Notes: generated by a model not told the origin, from the sequence alone. A stretch of 64,000 nucleotides of DNA from Meconema thalassinum (GCA_946902985.2 OX336393.1:360388779-360452778); one strand, 5' to 3'; shown: positions 1 to 11,612, numbered from the stretch's first letter. A program made the numbers and translations.

Positions 1-137
1 TTCCCCTCCGAAGGAAAGCAAACTCAGGTTTTTTAGCGCTCTTAGTAAATCCGACGACTTCAGCCGGGTTTGAACCCGCGACCTTGGGGATAGAAGTTCA
101 GCATGCTACCAGTTCCGATACCGAAGTCGCTTCCCAC
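1..137 (-). repeat. SINE type A fragment, tRNA-like head
   Basis: The reverse complement matches the head and early body of the SINE at 60934-61458: a tRNA-like head with a GGTTCAAACCC B-box type sequence, then a block ending near TTCCTTCGGAGGGG. The element runs off the left window edge, so its 3' tail is not visible. Confidence 0.75.
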
Positions 138-274
138 AGACATATGAAAACTGAATGTGATCTCGTGCAGTGGCGTTGTCATAGCAACTGCTGATGGCTC
201 ATCCCTTATCAATTAAAAGTAAAGTTGTCATGGCAACCTCTCTTGGCACTTGGCATTTTTTTATTATTTAAATC

Positions 275-745
275 ATTTTGTTCACCCCGTGGCGTAATGG
301 TGGGTCATATCAAAAATTCTTTCAGACAAAAGTTTTAGGTAATTATTGGAGGAATATTGTCCATTTTGTGCGGTTTTGATATTGTGCCTATTAACAGAGA
401 TATGATTAATGTTTCCCGAAAAACCCACTTTTTCCCACCCCTTTGGTCAAAGGTTGGTGCTATCAAAAAACTTATTTGACATAAATTTTTGGCACTTATC
501 CGACACATATTATGAACTTTGAAGGGATTCGATATTTCATGTATTAAGAGAGTTATAGCGATATTTCCCTTTTTCGAAAAACGCCCCCCATTTTCACCCC
601 CTTTGGCCGATTTTGCCCATTAACGAACTCGACCGAGATTTTATAGGGATACATATTATGTAAACAATTCAAAGTGATTGGTGGAAAATTACGGCAGTTA
701 TCGTGTCCACAAGAAAATGATATATATATATATAGATAGATACAT
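275..745. repeat. Degenerate modular repeat ending in (TA)n
   Basis: Related blocks centred on an ACCCC(C)TTTGG-like core recur near 286, 440 and 600, followed by a (TA)n stretch at about 720-735. The spacing (about 154 and 160 bp) and the microsatellite end recall the better preserved phased arrays at 28600-30184 and 36366-37330, but the sequence is different and the relationship is only suggested. ORFs across it are not coding. Confidence 0.35.
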
Positions 746-1598
746 ATATACATAAATTATATATAAACTTTTGAACTGACGGTGGTTTTGGGGTCTGGGG
801 GATGTGAAACGCGAAGATATGTCGAAATTTTCCGGAAGTCGAAACATGGGACCCATTGCAATAGTTAGCTTTCTAATGAAATCTACCTAAAATGAATAAT
901 TGCGATGACTTTTTACCCAACCCTGGTATGATGATCAGTACGGTCGTCGAGTATCCAGCTTAATTTCAGTACAAACCTACAACATGTACATTTTCATTGT
1001 ACGTACGGCTTGAAACATCGCAATAAAATAGTAATACAATTATCTATGTGTAATAATTTCACATAATCTCTTATAATTGTTGTGTTTAAGAACATAATTC
1101 CTGCTCCTAATCCAAACTAATGGGCACTTTATTTCTCCTGTATCTCGCATTTGTTCTCTCACACTGTCACAAGCGGAATTAAAATATTGTACGTAAAGTG
1201 TCCACTTTTCCTTTAAAAGCGCTGTTCTACTTTAACTCGACAACACAATGATACCAACCACGCCACCGAAGCCGCAAAATACAGTTATTAGGTAGTTGGT
1301 AGGTCTGTTGCCTCAGAAAATTCACACACAGTAATTCATTACTGTCTATAAATGAAATTTGTTAATTTATTATCCATTAAATGTTATGGTAGTGAGATGC
1401 AGTTAAATATTGAACCTGTCAGCAGCACGCGTTGTTTTTGTTGGAAGCAATATCGTATATTGGTTAATCAAAATTGATCTACAATTTCAGGTACTATAAA
1501 TGTGCAAACTTTTAAGTTGTTGGCTTGCATACTTTCTGGTATATTGAAATTACGATAACACATTATACAGATCATTTATCAACGGATAGAAGTCCTGA
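746..1598. other. Unassigned AT-rich interval
   Basis: No coding frame with recognisable similarity, no tRNA-like head and no terminal inverted repeat was seen here. Confidence 0.5.
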
Positions 1599-2288
1599 AG
1601 ATGGCGATGATGATGATGGTTGTTTTCAGGGGCCTAACATCTGGGTTATCGGCCCCTAATGGTTTGGGTGATGGTGAAGATGTAATTGAAATGAAACTCA
1701 ACCTAAAACTAACCACATGCTTACAAACTAGAGAATAAGAGAAACAAATGACAGGAGGAAAGGAAATGCCCTCAACCCTCGAAGAATGAGAATTAAGGGA
1801 CTTGGATGAAAGGAGAGCCAGGAACGATAATGAGGAAAGAGGCCGCCCCAAAGGCAATCAAAGGAGAAAAACCGGACCGAGCTCAGGAAGCCCTCAGGTC
1901 GTCAACTCCCGAACTCACCACACGTGAGCCCTTGAGGGTTTAGCACAATCCAGGGTGCACCATAAGAGAAGGGGCTACATACACCTAGCCTCCTTGGGGG
2001 CCTAGAGCAGGGGATAACATGCAAAGAAAAAGAAGGCTGACCCCTCGCAGAAGGAGGGTATCAGGAAAGATGAGAGAAGGGCCAAATAAAGAGGGAAAAG
2101 AAGTGACACCCTAGGCCTCGGATAGCCTATTACCATCGGGGTCGGAATAGAACAAGAGTAGACCAAAAGAGGCCGACAGAAGACAGAGAGGAGTCTGGCA
2201 CAAGTAAGTGGAAGCAATGCAGGACCCAGCTAGGGTCCCGTGGTCGCCAAGCCTCGTCCCACTAGATGTGAGCCCCTAGGGGGAAGTC
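1599..2288 (-). repeat. Interspersed repeat family H, long copy
   Basis: This block is repeated at 42099-42800 in the same orientation. It starts with a (GATGAT)n microsatellite, then GGGGCCTAACATC and a purine-rich body, and ends with a block containing CCCACTAGAT. Short pieces of the microsatellite end occur at 10504-10590 and 23225-23285. Because the microsatellite is on the left, the likely transcription direction is minus, with the microsatellite as a 3' tail. I see no tRNA-like head and no coding capacity; a SINE-like or MITE-like element is possible. Confidence 0.65.
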
Positions 2289-2299
2289 CTGAAGTTTAT

Positions 2300-2690
2300 T
2301 AGGAATACGTATAGTCATACCTGTTACCAAATATGATTGAAATTCAATTGTTAGTACGGAAATGACATGCATTTAAAAATGCAACCTAGCAAGAAGCGTA
2401 GAATCATGTTGATAACAATGTAATGGGTTTTCTCCGAACAATATTCCTTCTGAGATATCCAACATTGAGGTAAAATATCAATTGTGATTTCGTAGCAGTT
2501 GGAAGAACTGATGTAATTTTCAAATATGGCCGAGAGGTATTCACTCATACCAAATTTGGTTTCGATAGCTGCAACTGTTGGGGGGGGGGGGGGGGGGGAG
2601 GGAGGTGATAGGCGGGGGACACACACACAGAAGGACAGACACACATCTTCCCGATGTTCTCATAAGACTACTTTTTCGTAATTTTCGCGA
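2300..2690 (+). repeat. Phased-module repeat type II, degenerate copy with 3' terminus
   Basis: The stretch around 2490-2560 matches the reverse complement of about 36520-36610 (shared features AGCAGTTGG and TCAAATATGGCCG). It continues into a 19-G run at 2580-2598, a CA/GA-rich microsatellite and a CTCATAAG block near 2660. This is the same end structure as the array at 36366-37330. The module spacing has been lost, probably through deletion. Confidence 0.6.
2580..2598 (+). repeat. Uninterrupted run of 19 G
   Basis: A 19-base G homopolymer followed by further short G blocks to about 2628, at the start of the microsatellite tail of the phased repeat. It could form G-quadruplexes. Confidence 0.95.
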
Positions 2691-3239
2691 AATATTAAAT
2701 ATTGGCTTAAAATATATGGTAGAAGAACTGTTTCGACTGGTAATACTATGAAGAGACATTATTATGTGTAACAAGGCTAGTGTTCCAAGTTTCAGAGTTG
2801 GGCTGGAAGTTCGCAGGTTTCGGATTTCTTAAGCTAGATTAATTATCCTATGATAACACGCATGAGTAAGACGTTCATTTGGTTAATCCCTCATTCTAAG
2901 ACAGAATTTGATACGGTAGAATGATGACATAGAGCACCTTCCCTTATCTGTTATGGTTCAGACGATGGTAGAGGCTTAGGAGCGACAAAACGCGAGTCAA
3001 TCACAAGCCGATTAACGTGGCGGTTCTTGGAGCTTGATATTACCAGTGTGTTCAAACATCTCAGCTGGCTCTGCGGGATACCTGAGAGCTTGCTAGAGAA
3101 CTCTCCTCTGAGGAAAATACCGCAACGCTATATCGCAATGCAAATGGTACAGCTGCATGAGCCAGCATGAAAGTCACCCAATCGTGGAAATCACAAAAAT
3201 ATTTATAACTTCAGTTCAGTTAATTGAAAGGAAGTACGT
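2691..3239. other. Unassigned interval
   Basis: No recognisable gene, SINE head or inverted-repeat element was found. Confidence 0.5.
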
Positions 3240-3365
3240 TTGGTTTCCTCCTCAGCCATCGTAGAATTGTTTCTCCGTAGTTTTCTCTATTTATACTTCA
3301 AGCAAATGCTGGGATGTTTCTAAATTTAGGCCATGGCCGTCTCCTTCCAAATCATTCCCTCAACT
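3240..3365 (+). repeat. Degenerate SINE type C body fragment
   Basis: Contains the CCTCAGCCATC, GCAAATGC.GGGATG and GGCCATGGCCG landmarks of the SINE type C body (compare 8770-8870), without a tRNA-like head. Confidence 0.5.
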
Positions 3366-3439
3366 ACGAAAATTGGAAAACTTTCTAAAATTCGTGAGTT
3401 AAAACTAACCAAAGGAATGAGACTTCTTCGCTGTTGAGT

Positions 3440-3845
3440 GTTTTCTGTTGTTCATTACGGTTTAGAAACATGGACTTCAACAAAGTAACTCAATAAAAAT
3501 ATAGAGGCCTTTGAGACGTGGCACTATCGATGGATGCTTAGAGTATCATGGACAGGGCATATCACAAATGCCGGGATACTTCGAAGAATGGGTAAGGATA
3601 AGGAAGTACTGGCCACTGTATAAACGAGAAAGATGGAATACCTCGGAAATTCTGCAGTGAAAAATATCCGGAAAGAGAAGTGTTGGCAGGAGACGAATCT
3701 TCTGGATAAACAATCTTCAGAGACTGGACTCGCAGGACATCAGAAGAGTTATTCCAAACGGCTAAGAACAGAGAAAGCACAGCCAAGATGGTTGCCGACA
3801 TCCGGAACGGATAGCGACAAGACGAAGACAAAGAATTACGAATAA
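3440..3845 (+). pseudogene. LINE reverse transcriptase C-terminal remnant
   Basis: Translation gives the region that follows the reverse transcriptase core in many arthropod non-LTR retrotransposons: an HYGLETWT-like block, EAFETWHYRWMLR, then ILRRMGKDKEV and an RKMEYLG block. Stop codons are scattered and the frame shifts near 3640, so this is decayed. The endonuclease and catalytic YxDD region are absent, which is typical of 5'-truncated LINE copies. The clade is not resolved. Similar C-terminal remnants of other LINE types lie at 6751, 9150, 26099, 40840 and 41835. Confidence 0.75.
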
Positions 3846-4257
3846 AAATATTCTTGTGGACATCAAAACACAGTTATGCCACCCAGTTTTAGCCCAGTCA
3901 GCTCCGTCGTACGGAGGACAGCCAGAGAGTCTCAGGCATTTGCAATTGATATGTGAGATGTCAGTTGTGCGGAAAGTAGCTCACGGATCAATTGCCCAAA
4001 CGTAAGGCTCTCCGATTCTCCTATGAACGACTACGCAACCCGGGTTGACCGGCCAAAAGCTGTGGCGTAAACTGTAGCTCACGGGACTAAATGACCAAGC
4101 TGTACAAGCCCGTCAGTGAAAAAACAACAAAGCCTTCATTGTAAATTCATAGTAGAGGCTTGAAACATCTTGGTCATCAGTCTTGTGTACTTGATGTTGT
4201 TTTTCTGGGGTAACTTTAGTGGTTTCCTCTACTGAAATTGTAATTACAGTTCTGTTG
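3846..4257. other. Unassigned interval
   Basis: No coding frame or repeat that recurs in this window was recognised. Confidence 0.45.
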
Positions 4258-4707
4258 AATAATAATAATAATGTTATTGGTTTTACGTCCCTTTAAAATA
4301 CTGTGGCTTTTAGAGACGCCGTGGTGCCGGAATTTCACCCCGAAAAACTTTCCTCACCTTTTCCCAATTAATTGGGGTCGCCGGAGCCAGCCAGGCTCAT
4401 TTTCGGTTTAAGCCGGGGATGCCCTTCCAAACGCCACGTGACTTTTCAGGTGAAAATTCCACACCGATGGGACCGCTATTCGAATCACGGCCGTCCATGT
4501 GAAAGACAAGCAGCTAAGCCACAGCGCCATCATGCCCCCGCCGAAATTTCACCCCGAAGGGTATCTTTAACGTGCCATTAAATCTACTGACACGGCTCCC
4601 TAGAATTTTGGCACCCCCAAATGGCAGCTCAATGTGTCAGGATTCGATCCTGCAACCTTGGGCACAGAAGACGAGAACTTTACCACTGAGCCACGCAGCC
4701 AGCCTAA
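4258..4707 (-). repeat. SINE type F with a nested SINE G
   Basis: The reverse complement starts at about 4707 with a tRNA-like head and continues to a tail containing GGGACGTAAAACCAATAAC and an (ATT)n end. A second copy without the insertion is at 9788-10016. This copy is split by a nested element at 4345-4544. Confidence 0.75.
4345..4544 (-). repeat. Nested SINE G with target-site duplication
   Basis: Inserted into the type F SINE. The 14-base sequence AATTTCACCCCGAA occurs on both sides (4331-4344 and 4545-4558), and the uninterrupted copy at 9788-10016 lacks the insert. The reverse complement begins with a tRNA-like head (GCTGTGGCTTAGCTG, then TGATTCGAAT). Confidence 0.75.
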
Positions 4708-4923
4708 ATTACAGTTGAGGACAGCACTTAAGTTACTAATAATTACTAGGGCAGAGGATTGGTGCCTCAGGATTTTAAATAGAAGTGAGGTACCGAATTA
4801 AAGTTCACCCATGCGCTTATAGATTTGGCATAGCCTAGTATTAGATAACGATTTAGTGTAACATTATGTACACATTTCAACTTCAGATAATACGGCTCTG
4901 CTAAGAAATTTAATTCTCGTGTG

Positions 4924-5212
4924 AGGGCTGGAGTGCGGTACACTCTGCATCGTGAGTCAAAACCGAGAAGAAGCGGGTTCGATTCCCACCTCAGCTACCT
5001 GGAGTTTTTTTTTTTTTTTTTTGTTTCCCTCTTCTACTCAGGCAAATGCCTGGATGGTTCCTAACTTCAGGCCACGTCTACCTCCATCTGAATTACAATT
5101 TCGCACAGTAATATAGCCATCACTTTAACACAGGTTAGCAGACAAATTCCACACACACACAAGTACACGGGGATACATGGCCACGATGTCGCAAAGCCCC
5201 TAAATGAATCAA
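4924..5212 (+). repeat. SINE type C-like copy with the shared 3' tail
   Basis: A degenerate tRNA-like head carries the B-box type GGTTCGATTCC, followed by a poly-T run at about 5006-5023. The body has the GGCAAATGCCTGGATG block and the 3' domain with AAGTACACGGGG and AAAGCCCCTAAATG that recurs across SINE types here. Confidence 0.7.
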
Positions 5213-5389
5213 CATTAACTACCTTTTATTACATCTATGTCCAAAGGTCATTTCTATGTTTCGAAAATCTAAGTAATACTGGCAGTTACTCAGTAGATAT
5301 ATATAGTAGATTTTGCGAGCCGCTTCGTTTAGAAGTTATCATTGTGGTATTTGTCTGAAGTCGGAAATGTGAAGCAACGAAAAAAAGCC

Positions 5390-5720
5390 ATTCCAAGGAC
5401 GGTCGAGCTCATAGAAAGCCTGGTCCTATGGCTCGTGGCATCTTGGTCATCAGGCCCCTGTTGCTCCGGGTATGTTGAAAATGTCTGATAACCTGTATTA
5501 TGTAATGTCTCTAGCAGTGCGTGTAACTGTATAAGGGACGGGGATGAGATCGGTGCATCAGGACTTGGAGTAAGTTACAGTACTATCTCGGCATTTGCCT
5601 GGAGGGAGTATGGAAAGATCCGTGGAAACGAACACCGAAAGTAGCTACTGTCAAGGCCGGCATTCGAAACCACAAACTCCGGAAATGAGCTCCACGAAGA
5701 GTTATATCCTAAAGCCATTT
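5390..5720 (-). repeat. Degenerate SINE, probably type C
   Basis: The reverse complement shows a weak CCAGGCAAATGCCGA body block and a CAGGGGCCTGATGACC tail. The head around 5640-5720 is too eroded to be sure of the subfamily. Confidence 0.4.
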
Positions 5721-5826
5721 TTTTATTTACTTTATTAAATTCAGAATTGATAAGCTTCTTTTTGTGAAATTAAAAGGAATTCACCTCCGATCATTTATAT
5801 AAATTTAAGGATATTGTTGAGTTATA

Positions 5827-6158
5827 CCGGGTGTTTCAGCAGCCCCTTCCAATATCGTTTGCTGCAACCCAACTAACGCATGTTGGCAGGAAGATCGATA
5901 ATTCGCTGCTTGTATCCCGTATGGTACTTATGCATTACAAGCATATCCTGAAAACTACACTGAACCCTATTATTTTTCCCCCTATGTGACTTCAGACTAA
6001 TACGAGGGAAAAATGATAGTGTTCAGAATCGTTTGCGGGATATGTTGCAGTGCATTAGTACCATACGGGATGCAGGCATAGAAATATCGACCTTCCTGCC
6101 AACACGCGTTAGTTGGGTAGCAGCAAACGGTATTGGAAAGGGCTGCTGAATCACCCGG
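5827..6158. mobile_element. Fold-back MITE with TA target duplication
   Basis: Starts CCGGGTGTTTCAGCAGCCC and ends with its inverse (GGGCTGCTGAATCACCCGG), directly flanked by TA on both sides (5825-5826 and 6159-6160). The two halves are inverted copies over roughly 150 bp each, so the element is nearly a full hairpin. TA duplication points to Tc1/mariner-type mobilisation. No coding capacity. Confidence 0.85.
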
Positions 6159-6160
6159 TA

Positions 6161-6740
6161 TTTATGGATTCATCGTCACATTCTTACCGCACTGAATTTG
6201 ACTTCACGTTGATTGTTGCGGCAAGCCACAACATGACTTAATAACCTACTGTACAAACGAGGCTCTTACGAGCGAGCATCAGCTGATATTGGCTCACCGC
6301 CATCAGGCCTACCGGTCACTGAACTACAGGATTCAATTAGACTATGACCAGGCTGCTCCGAAAACTATGGTTTCAAAACACTCCGCTTGATAGGAACTCA
6401 CCGCAGCTGTTCAAGTCCGAATCAGTGGAATAGGACCGCAAGAGCCACAGTAACCATGGTTACCACAGATCCAGAGAACTGTTCTATAACTTGCAAACTC
6501 CTCGCTAGAGCGTGTGAATGACGGGAAAACGGACCAACTTCGTGGGCTCAAGTTTCCGTCCAAACCTATTAGCCAATTTCTCACGTTCATCGACGCTGAT
6601 GTAGCGACGCGCGTTAAGGCGGTGGGCCACAGGACCAAGGTGTCTATGAACACCACCATCCTTGGAATGAGAAATTATTTGCAAATAACGAGCCATGTGA
6701 GATAAGTTTTTTCTTTTTTCTAATTTGGCTAACTATGGAC
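6161..6740. other. Unassigned interval
   Basis: Short overlapping frames on both strands show no recognisable domain; no inverted repeat or SINE head. Confidence 0.45.
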
Positions 6741-6750
6741 CGCAGAGAAC

Positions 6751-7185
6751 TTAAGACTTTTTGGCTTTTCTTATTTTCTCCTCCCAGAACCTCCTCCTGC
6801 GTTCGCTTCTTTTCTTTCTCTCATCGGACATGATCTGCTTGGGCCTCCTCATCTGAAATGCTTTTATACTTACTACTCTCCTTCTAAACTCTCTTCTCTC
6901 GTGGACCATGTGTAGTGTGATTCCAACTTCTGCCACATCCCTTTTCACCTCATCTACCCATTTAGATGTGGCCTTTAACCCCATGATATAATTGAAGATC
7001 CTTTTGGTCAGTCTGCATTTATCCATTCTTAGTAGCAGTCCGTAGAAATTCAACCTCCGCTTCCTCATTGTGTCCGTGATCTTCTCAATGTATTTGTCGA
7101 GTTCTTCGTTTTCCCTCATCCTCCAAGTCCCATCAGCAGTTTTCTGTGGTCCGAGTATTTTCAGCAGAATACTCCTTTCTTAATT
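6751..7185 (-). pseudogene. LINE C-terminal remnant
   Basis: An open frame of 122 residues (7119 to 6751), extendable upstream to about 7185 with an ILGPQK motif in another frame. It shows the C-terminal signature of an arthropod non-LTR element: ITDTMRKRRLNFYG, then RLTKRIFNYI and a basic tail with RKKRSERRRRFWEEK. The reverse transcriptase core and endonuclease are missing. The related copy at 9150-9742 is on the opposite strand. Confidence 0.7.
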
Positions 7186-7231
7186 AATTTCTTTCTTTCT
7201 GTCTAGTACTTGAAGCTCCCCTGATTTATTT

Positions 7232-7237
<6 letters not shown>

Positions 7238-7287
<50 letters not shown>

Positions 7288-7661
7288 TCGTATGGCCTCG
7301 GTTGCCGGGTGCAAGCTTTGTAATTTGACACCCAGAGGGTAGCTTGCATGTCGAATTTCGTTGTTTCTTGACAATTAAAGTCAAGGAGGTTAGATGTTAG
7401 ATATCTAAGCTCCTTGAACACTCTAGCGCTTTCTAGTAGAGAAATGAGGAACTTTGTGTTGGCGGAAACTCCCGAGTTTAATTTTGCCATTATAAACTCG
7501 GCCTACTGAATTCAAATGGTTTCTTTGACATGCCAACATCGTATGACATGCGTATCGTATTTTTGCCACCTTTCAAAAATCACTTACCACGGCCAGGAGC
7601 GAACCTGCAATCTTGGGCGTTAGTAGTTCGACACGATATCCACTCACCCACCGTGGCAAGC
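7238..7661 (-). repeat. SINE type E with target-site duplication
   Basis: A tRNA-like head starts at 7661 (AGCTTGCCACGGTGGGTGAG on the minus strand) and the element ends in an (ATT)n tail at 7238-7290. TTATTTAAACTA is duplicated at 7226-7237 and 7662-7673. Copies are at 35365-35707 and 61854-62244. Confidence 0.9.
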
Positions 7662-7673
7662 TTATTTAAACTA

Positions 7674-8600
7674 AGACACTCTGATGTGTACAATCCGTCA
7701 GGTTGCACTACCTATCTATAGTGTCTGAATTTGGCCTTGTAGGATAATGGCCGTTTGTTGTACTACTGTACTTCTGCGTTAGCTGGTAGGCCAGGTCTAG
7801 TTTCTTGTCTCTGCATTTATTTGCATGAACTATTTATTAAAACTTGTTTCAAATGTTTTGTTGCGTGGATTTATGAACATGACAATATTGGCAACAATAA
7901 AATTTAAATATAATATAAAAAAATGTTTAATACACACAATAACTGATAAACTCAAACATTTTAATCAGGTGCCGGCCCTGATAAACCCTAATAGTAAATG
8001 CATACCTTCACCTTATGAAATAATGAATACTTTCTTAACACCGTGTGTAGCTGTCTACTGTCTGGTCATTGTTTATAAAATCACCCTATCTACCCTAACC
8101 TTTCTCCAGCTGGAATAATCAAACACCAGAGATTTATATCACATCCGTTCACCGTTGTACATCTCACAGCTGAACCTCAAACCCGCCCCCTTTATCGAAT
8201 TTTAAAGGCTGGGGAGGCTCGCAAACTCTTCCGGCTCTTAGGGGGTTTACCACATCCGTGGTGGGCGGTGGTCAGCTCCCCTGAGACTCAAGGCAAGAGG
8301 AAGAGGTTTTGTTCCGCAAGCCGTTTGGAAGGTTTTTATTACATTTTATGTGTTTCACGAAACATGACTTCCAAGACGAAGGAAGAAAAGAAAGGAAAAA
8401 GGAAGAAAGGAAAAGTTTTGTAGATAAGCAACAGGAGGAGTGATAATTGTATCAGTGCGTACAAGAGTGGAGAATACAATGTTATTTGAAATAACATTAT
8501 CCATTCGTAAAATATTTTCATACAACCGAAAGGGCTACTATACTTATAAAATGTGTCCACTTCCTGTTCCTGATAACTAAAAGTAACTAGAATATTATTA
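7674..8600. other. Unassigned interval
   Basis: Mostly AT-rich. A GC-richer block at 8180-8310 may be a fragment of an unrecognised repeat. The frame at 7825-8118 has no recognisable domain. Confidence 0.45.
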
Positions 8601-8614
8601 ATAATAATAATAGT

Positions 8615-9103
8615 GTCGCCTCCGTAGCGTAGCGGTCAGCATGGTTAGCTGCCGCCCCGGAGGTCCTGGGTTCGATTCCCGGCTCTGCCACGAAATTTGA
8701 AAAGTGGTTCGAGGACTGGAACGGGGTCTACTCAGCCTCGGGTGGCCCAAATGAGTAGAGGGGGTTCGATTCCCCCTCAGCCATCCTCGAAGTGGTTTTC
8801 CGTGGTTTCCCACTTCGTCTTCGGGCAAATGCCGGGATGGTACCTTCTTCAAGGCCACGGCCGCCTCCTTCCCTCTTCCTTGCCTATCCATCCTAACCAT
8901 CCCTTACCTTCCCTCATGAGGCCCCTGTTCGCTTTGCAGGTGAGGCCGCCTGGGCGAGGTGCCAATCCCACCTCACCAGTTGTATCCCTTCCGATTCGAG
9001 GTTCCCCGCTCTAGGACACTGCCCGTAGAGGCGGCAGTGGTGAGTTCCCTCGCTGAGTCCTTGGGTTCCACCAACCTGGAGGGTAAACGACTAAAAAATA
9101 ATC
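8615..9103 (+). repeat. SINE type C, full-length, with target-site duplication
   Basis: The tRNA-like head has a match to the A-box consensus (TAGCGTAGCGG) and the B-box GGTTCGATTCC, so RNA polymerase III transcription is likely. The body contains two CCTCAGCC-type blocks and a GC-rich 3' half. ATAATAATAATAGT is present at 8601-8614 and again at 9104-9117; it is partly simple-sequence, but the match extends into AGT. This is the best type C copy here; others are degenerate. Confidence 0.85.
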
Positions 9104-9149
9104 ATAATAATAATAGTCTAATAATAATAATAATAAGAAGAAGAAAATG

Positions 9150-9742
9150 GAAGTCGCTTTCCAAACCACCCGCAACATATATAACAAAAAACACAAAAAT
9201 TCGTCACTACAACACTGTCATCAAACCAGTACCGCTATATGCATCTGAATGCCTTATCCAAACCGAGAAATGTCTGCTCACGAATTTAGAGAGAAAAGAA
9301 AGAAAGAAAGAAAGATCCTACACTCATACTTGGCCCGGGATACAAAAATGGCATCTACATCAGAAAATCCAGGCAAGAAATATACTCAAAGATAGAGAAG
9401 ATCACGGACGCAATACGAAAACGCAGAGTTTGCTTCTACGGTCATATACGACGGATGATCGACTCCTGATGGACAAAACGTATCTTCAGTATAGTCGACT
9501 CAAAACCAAAAACGACAATGCCATGGTACGTTAACGACCAGAAAGATCTGAAAGAAATCGGGATACGAGCAGAAGAAGACCGAAATCTTTATAGAGTGGC
9601 CATCAAGACGTTTGGGACTTTCCGGGACGAAAAACGGACAACTGGTGCAAAATGGACAGAAGAATGTCGTGCTAAACACAGTGAGCTCATGAAGATAACG
9701 TGGATCAAGCGAAAAATAAACAAATGCCAGAATGTAAAATGA
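9150..9742 (+). pseudogene. LINE C-terminal remnant
   Basis: Read through two or three frameshifts, the translation gives YNTVIKPVPLYASECL, RVCFYGHIRRM, RLTKRIFSIV and a C-terminal KRTTGAKWTEE block with a lysine-rich end closing at 9742. This is the post-catalytic region of a non-LTR retrotransposon. The reverse transcriptase motifs and endonuclease are absent. Several disruptions make it non-functional. It is related to 6751-7185 and 41835-42051. Confidence 0.75.
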
Positions 9743-9787
9743 GGCTTATCGTGGTCCCTAGTTGGCCGATTAACGAAATTGAATGAT

Positions 9788-10016
9788 AATGTTAATGTTA
9801 TTGGTTTTACGTCCCTTTTAACTACCCTGGCTTTTAGAGACGCCGGGGTGCCGGAATTTTGCACCGAAGGGGATCTTTAACGTGCCAGTAAATGTACTGA
9901 CACGGCTCCCTCGCATTTGCGCACCCTCAAATGCCAGCCGACTGCGCCAGGATTCGATCCTGCAACCTTTGACACAGCAGTCGAGAACGTTACCGTTGAG
10001 CCACGCAGCCAGCCTG
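9788..10016 (-). repeat. SINE type F, uninterrupted copy
   Basis: The reverse complement begins AGGCTGGCTGCGTGGCTCAA (A-box TGGCTCAACGG), has a B-box-like GGATCGAATCC, and ends in a GTAAAACCAATAACATT tail. It is the empty-site version of the element at 4258-4707. Confidence 0.8.
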
Positions 10017-10119
10017 AGTAACTAGAACTCTAGAACAAAATGACAGCAATTTTGGAATCAGTAGCTCGTGTATACCTGGTATCACTGCTAATATTCCAGA
10101 CACCACCCAATTTTCTTTT

Positions 10120-10475
10120 GTTCCCCAGTGTTATTTTGCAAACTGACGGGTTCGATTCCCGGCTCTGCCAAGAAATTTGATTCTGGTCTGGGGGTTGGAA
10201 CAGAGAACATCCAGCCTCATAACGAAGAACTGAGAAGAGGCGGGAACGAATCTTACCTCAGCCATCTTGAAAGTGGTTTTGCCACTTCTACTCCAGACAA
10301 ATCCTGGATGGAGGCCATGGCCGCTTCCTATCCAAATCATGCCTCGATCACAAGTGAACACAATAGTACAGATATCACAGTGACACAGATTATCAGACTT
10401 CTATACACACCCTAGTCAATGAGGCTACATGACTACGATGTCGGAAAGCCCCTAAAGGAATCAACAAACATCTAC
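10120..10475 (+). repeat. SINE type C, degenerate copy
   Basis: Begins within the tRNA-like head (GGGTTCGATTCCCGGCTCTG), then the body with CCTCAGCCATC, and a 3' domain ending CGGAAAGCCCCTAAAGGAA and ATCAAC. The 5' half of the head is missing. Confidence 0.75.
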
Positions 10476-10500
10476 TTCCTCTTCAGTTTCCTTGACATTA

Positions 10501-10503
<3 letters not shown>

Positions 10504-10534
<31 letters not shown>

Positions 10535-10590
10535 AATTGTTGTTTTAAGGGGGCCTAACATCTAGGTTATCGGCCCGGACATTATTTTCG
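10504..10590 (-). repeat. (GATGAT)n and end of repeat family H
   Basis: A GATGAT microsatellite followed by TTGTTGTTTTAAGGGGGCC, matching the microsatellite end of the family H copies at 1599 and 42099. Confidence 0.7.
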
Positions 10591-10722
10591 TGACATACAT
10601 TTTATATCAAACATTAACACAATCGATGAAAGATCCTTTTATTATAAAGTCAAGGATATTATTTTATACCAAGTTTGACCACAATCTCACCTTGTTTCCT
10701 GAGGTCTGCCCTGCCTACATCA

Positions 10723-11041
10723 AAAGTCAAAAAAGTCAACCCCTGGCACTATATAGCCCATGAAGGGCCTTGGCCGACCAAGCGACTGCTGCCCAGCCAT
10801 TTGGCCTGCAGATATTGGGGTGACGCGTGATCAACGCATCGGGTCCCCTCGGCCGCTAATCTTGGTTTTCGTGATCGGGGCGCTGCCTCACTGTCAGACA
10901 GCTACTCAATTGTCATCACGAGGCTGAGTGCACCCCGTTCCAACCCTCATGTCAGTTTTAAAATCCCTGACGGAGCCGGGAATCGAACCCGGGGCCTCCG
11001 GGTGAGAGGCAGGCGTGCTACCCTAACACCACGGGGCCGGC
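10723..11041 (-). repeat. SINE type C relative with target-site duplication
   Basis: The reverse complement starts GGGGCCGGCCCCGTGGTGTT, with the B-box GGTTCGATTCC and a GGAACGGGGTGCACTCAGCC body block. It is flanked by CCCTGCCTACATCA at 10709-10722 and 11042-11055, a 14-bp target-site duplication. The 3' half differs from the copy at 8615, so it is a distinct subfamily. Confidence 0.9.
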
Positions 11042-11055
11042 CCCTGCCTACATCA

Positions 11056-11612
11056 CAGGACTTATTCGATGGTAATACAGTAGTGTGACAGTGATAGAAT
11101 CATTGTTAGCAGAGCATGAATTCAGTAATATAGTTTGAATAGGCTACAGGATACAAGGGAGGAATATGCTCGGACAAGGTGCAAATATCCATGGATGTAC
11201 CCAAGAGCAATGTAATCTGCGTTAGCCTTTCATTCAAGTGCTTCTAGTTTCCTTAAATGATTACATATTTTGCACCATTGAATTTAACACTTGCTTAAAC
11301 TCCACCCATTCTCTATACAGAGTGTGTTAGGTATAACTAATCATCCAGAACCCTCAATTCCCCAGATGCGAAAGTGCGGAATGTCTTGAAAAACATACCG
11401 TAAAATATGCATAGTTTGGCGGGAAGATATGTTATTTTTATCATAGTATTTAAACATGTCAAGCAGGCATAATTTTAACAGTAGTTTCATTAACATTTCC
11501 AACTGGTTAAATTGAACTAAAGTAAATCTTAAACAAAATGTTCAGTAAAGAACATATAGCCTACTTTCTCCTAAATGCATGGGTATAGTCAGGGCTAGAT
11601 TTGTGACGGTAC
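11056..11612. other. Unassigned flank of the LTR element
   Basis: AT-rich and without a recognisable gene. The last four bases (11609-11612, GTAC) are the left target-site duplication of the LTR retrotransposon. Confidence 0.5.

Noticed and set aside
7180..7490. Frames with long poly-Tyr or poly-Ile runs
   Set aside because: They are translations of the (AAT)n tail of a SINE, not protein genes.
8615..8700. tRNA gene at this and the other tRNA-like heads (38668, 40297, 60934, 63349)
   Set aside because: Each is followed by a repeated SINE body and several are flanked by target-site duplications. Cloverleaf folding is imperfect.
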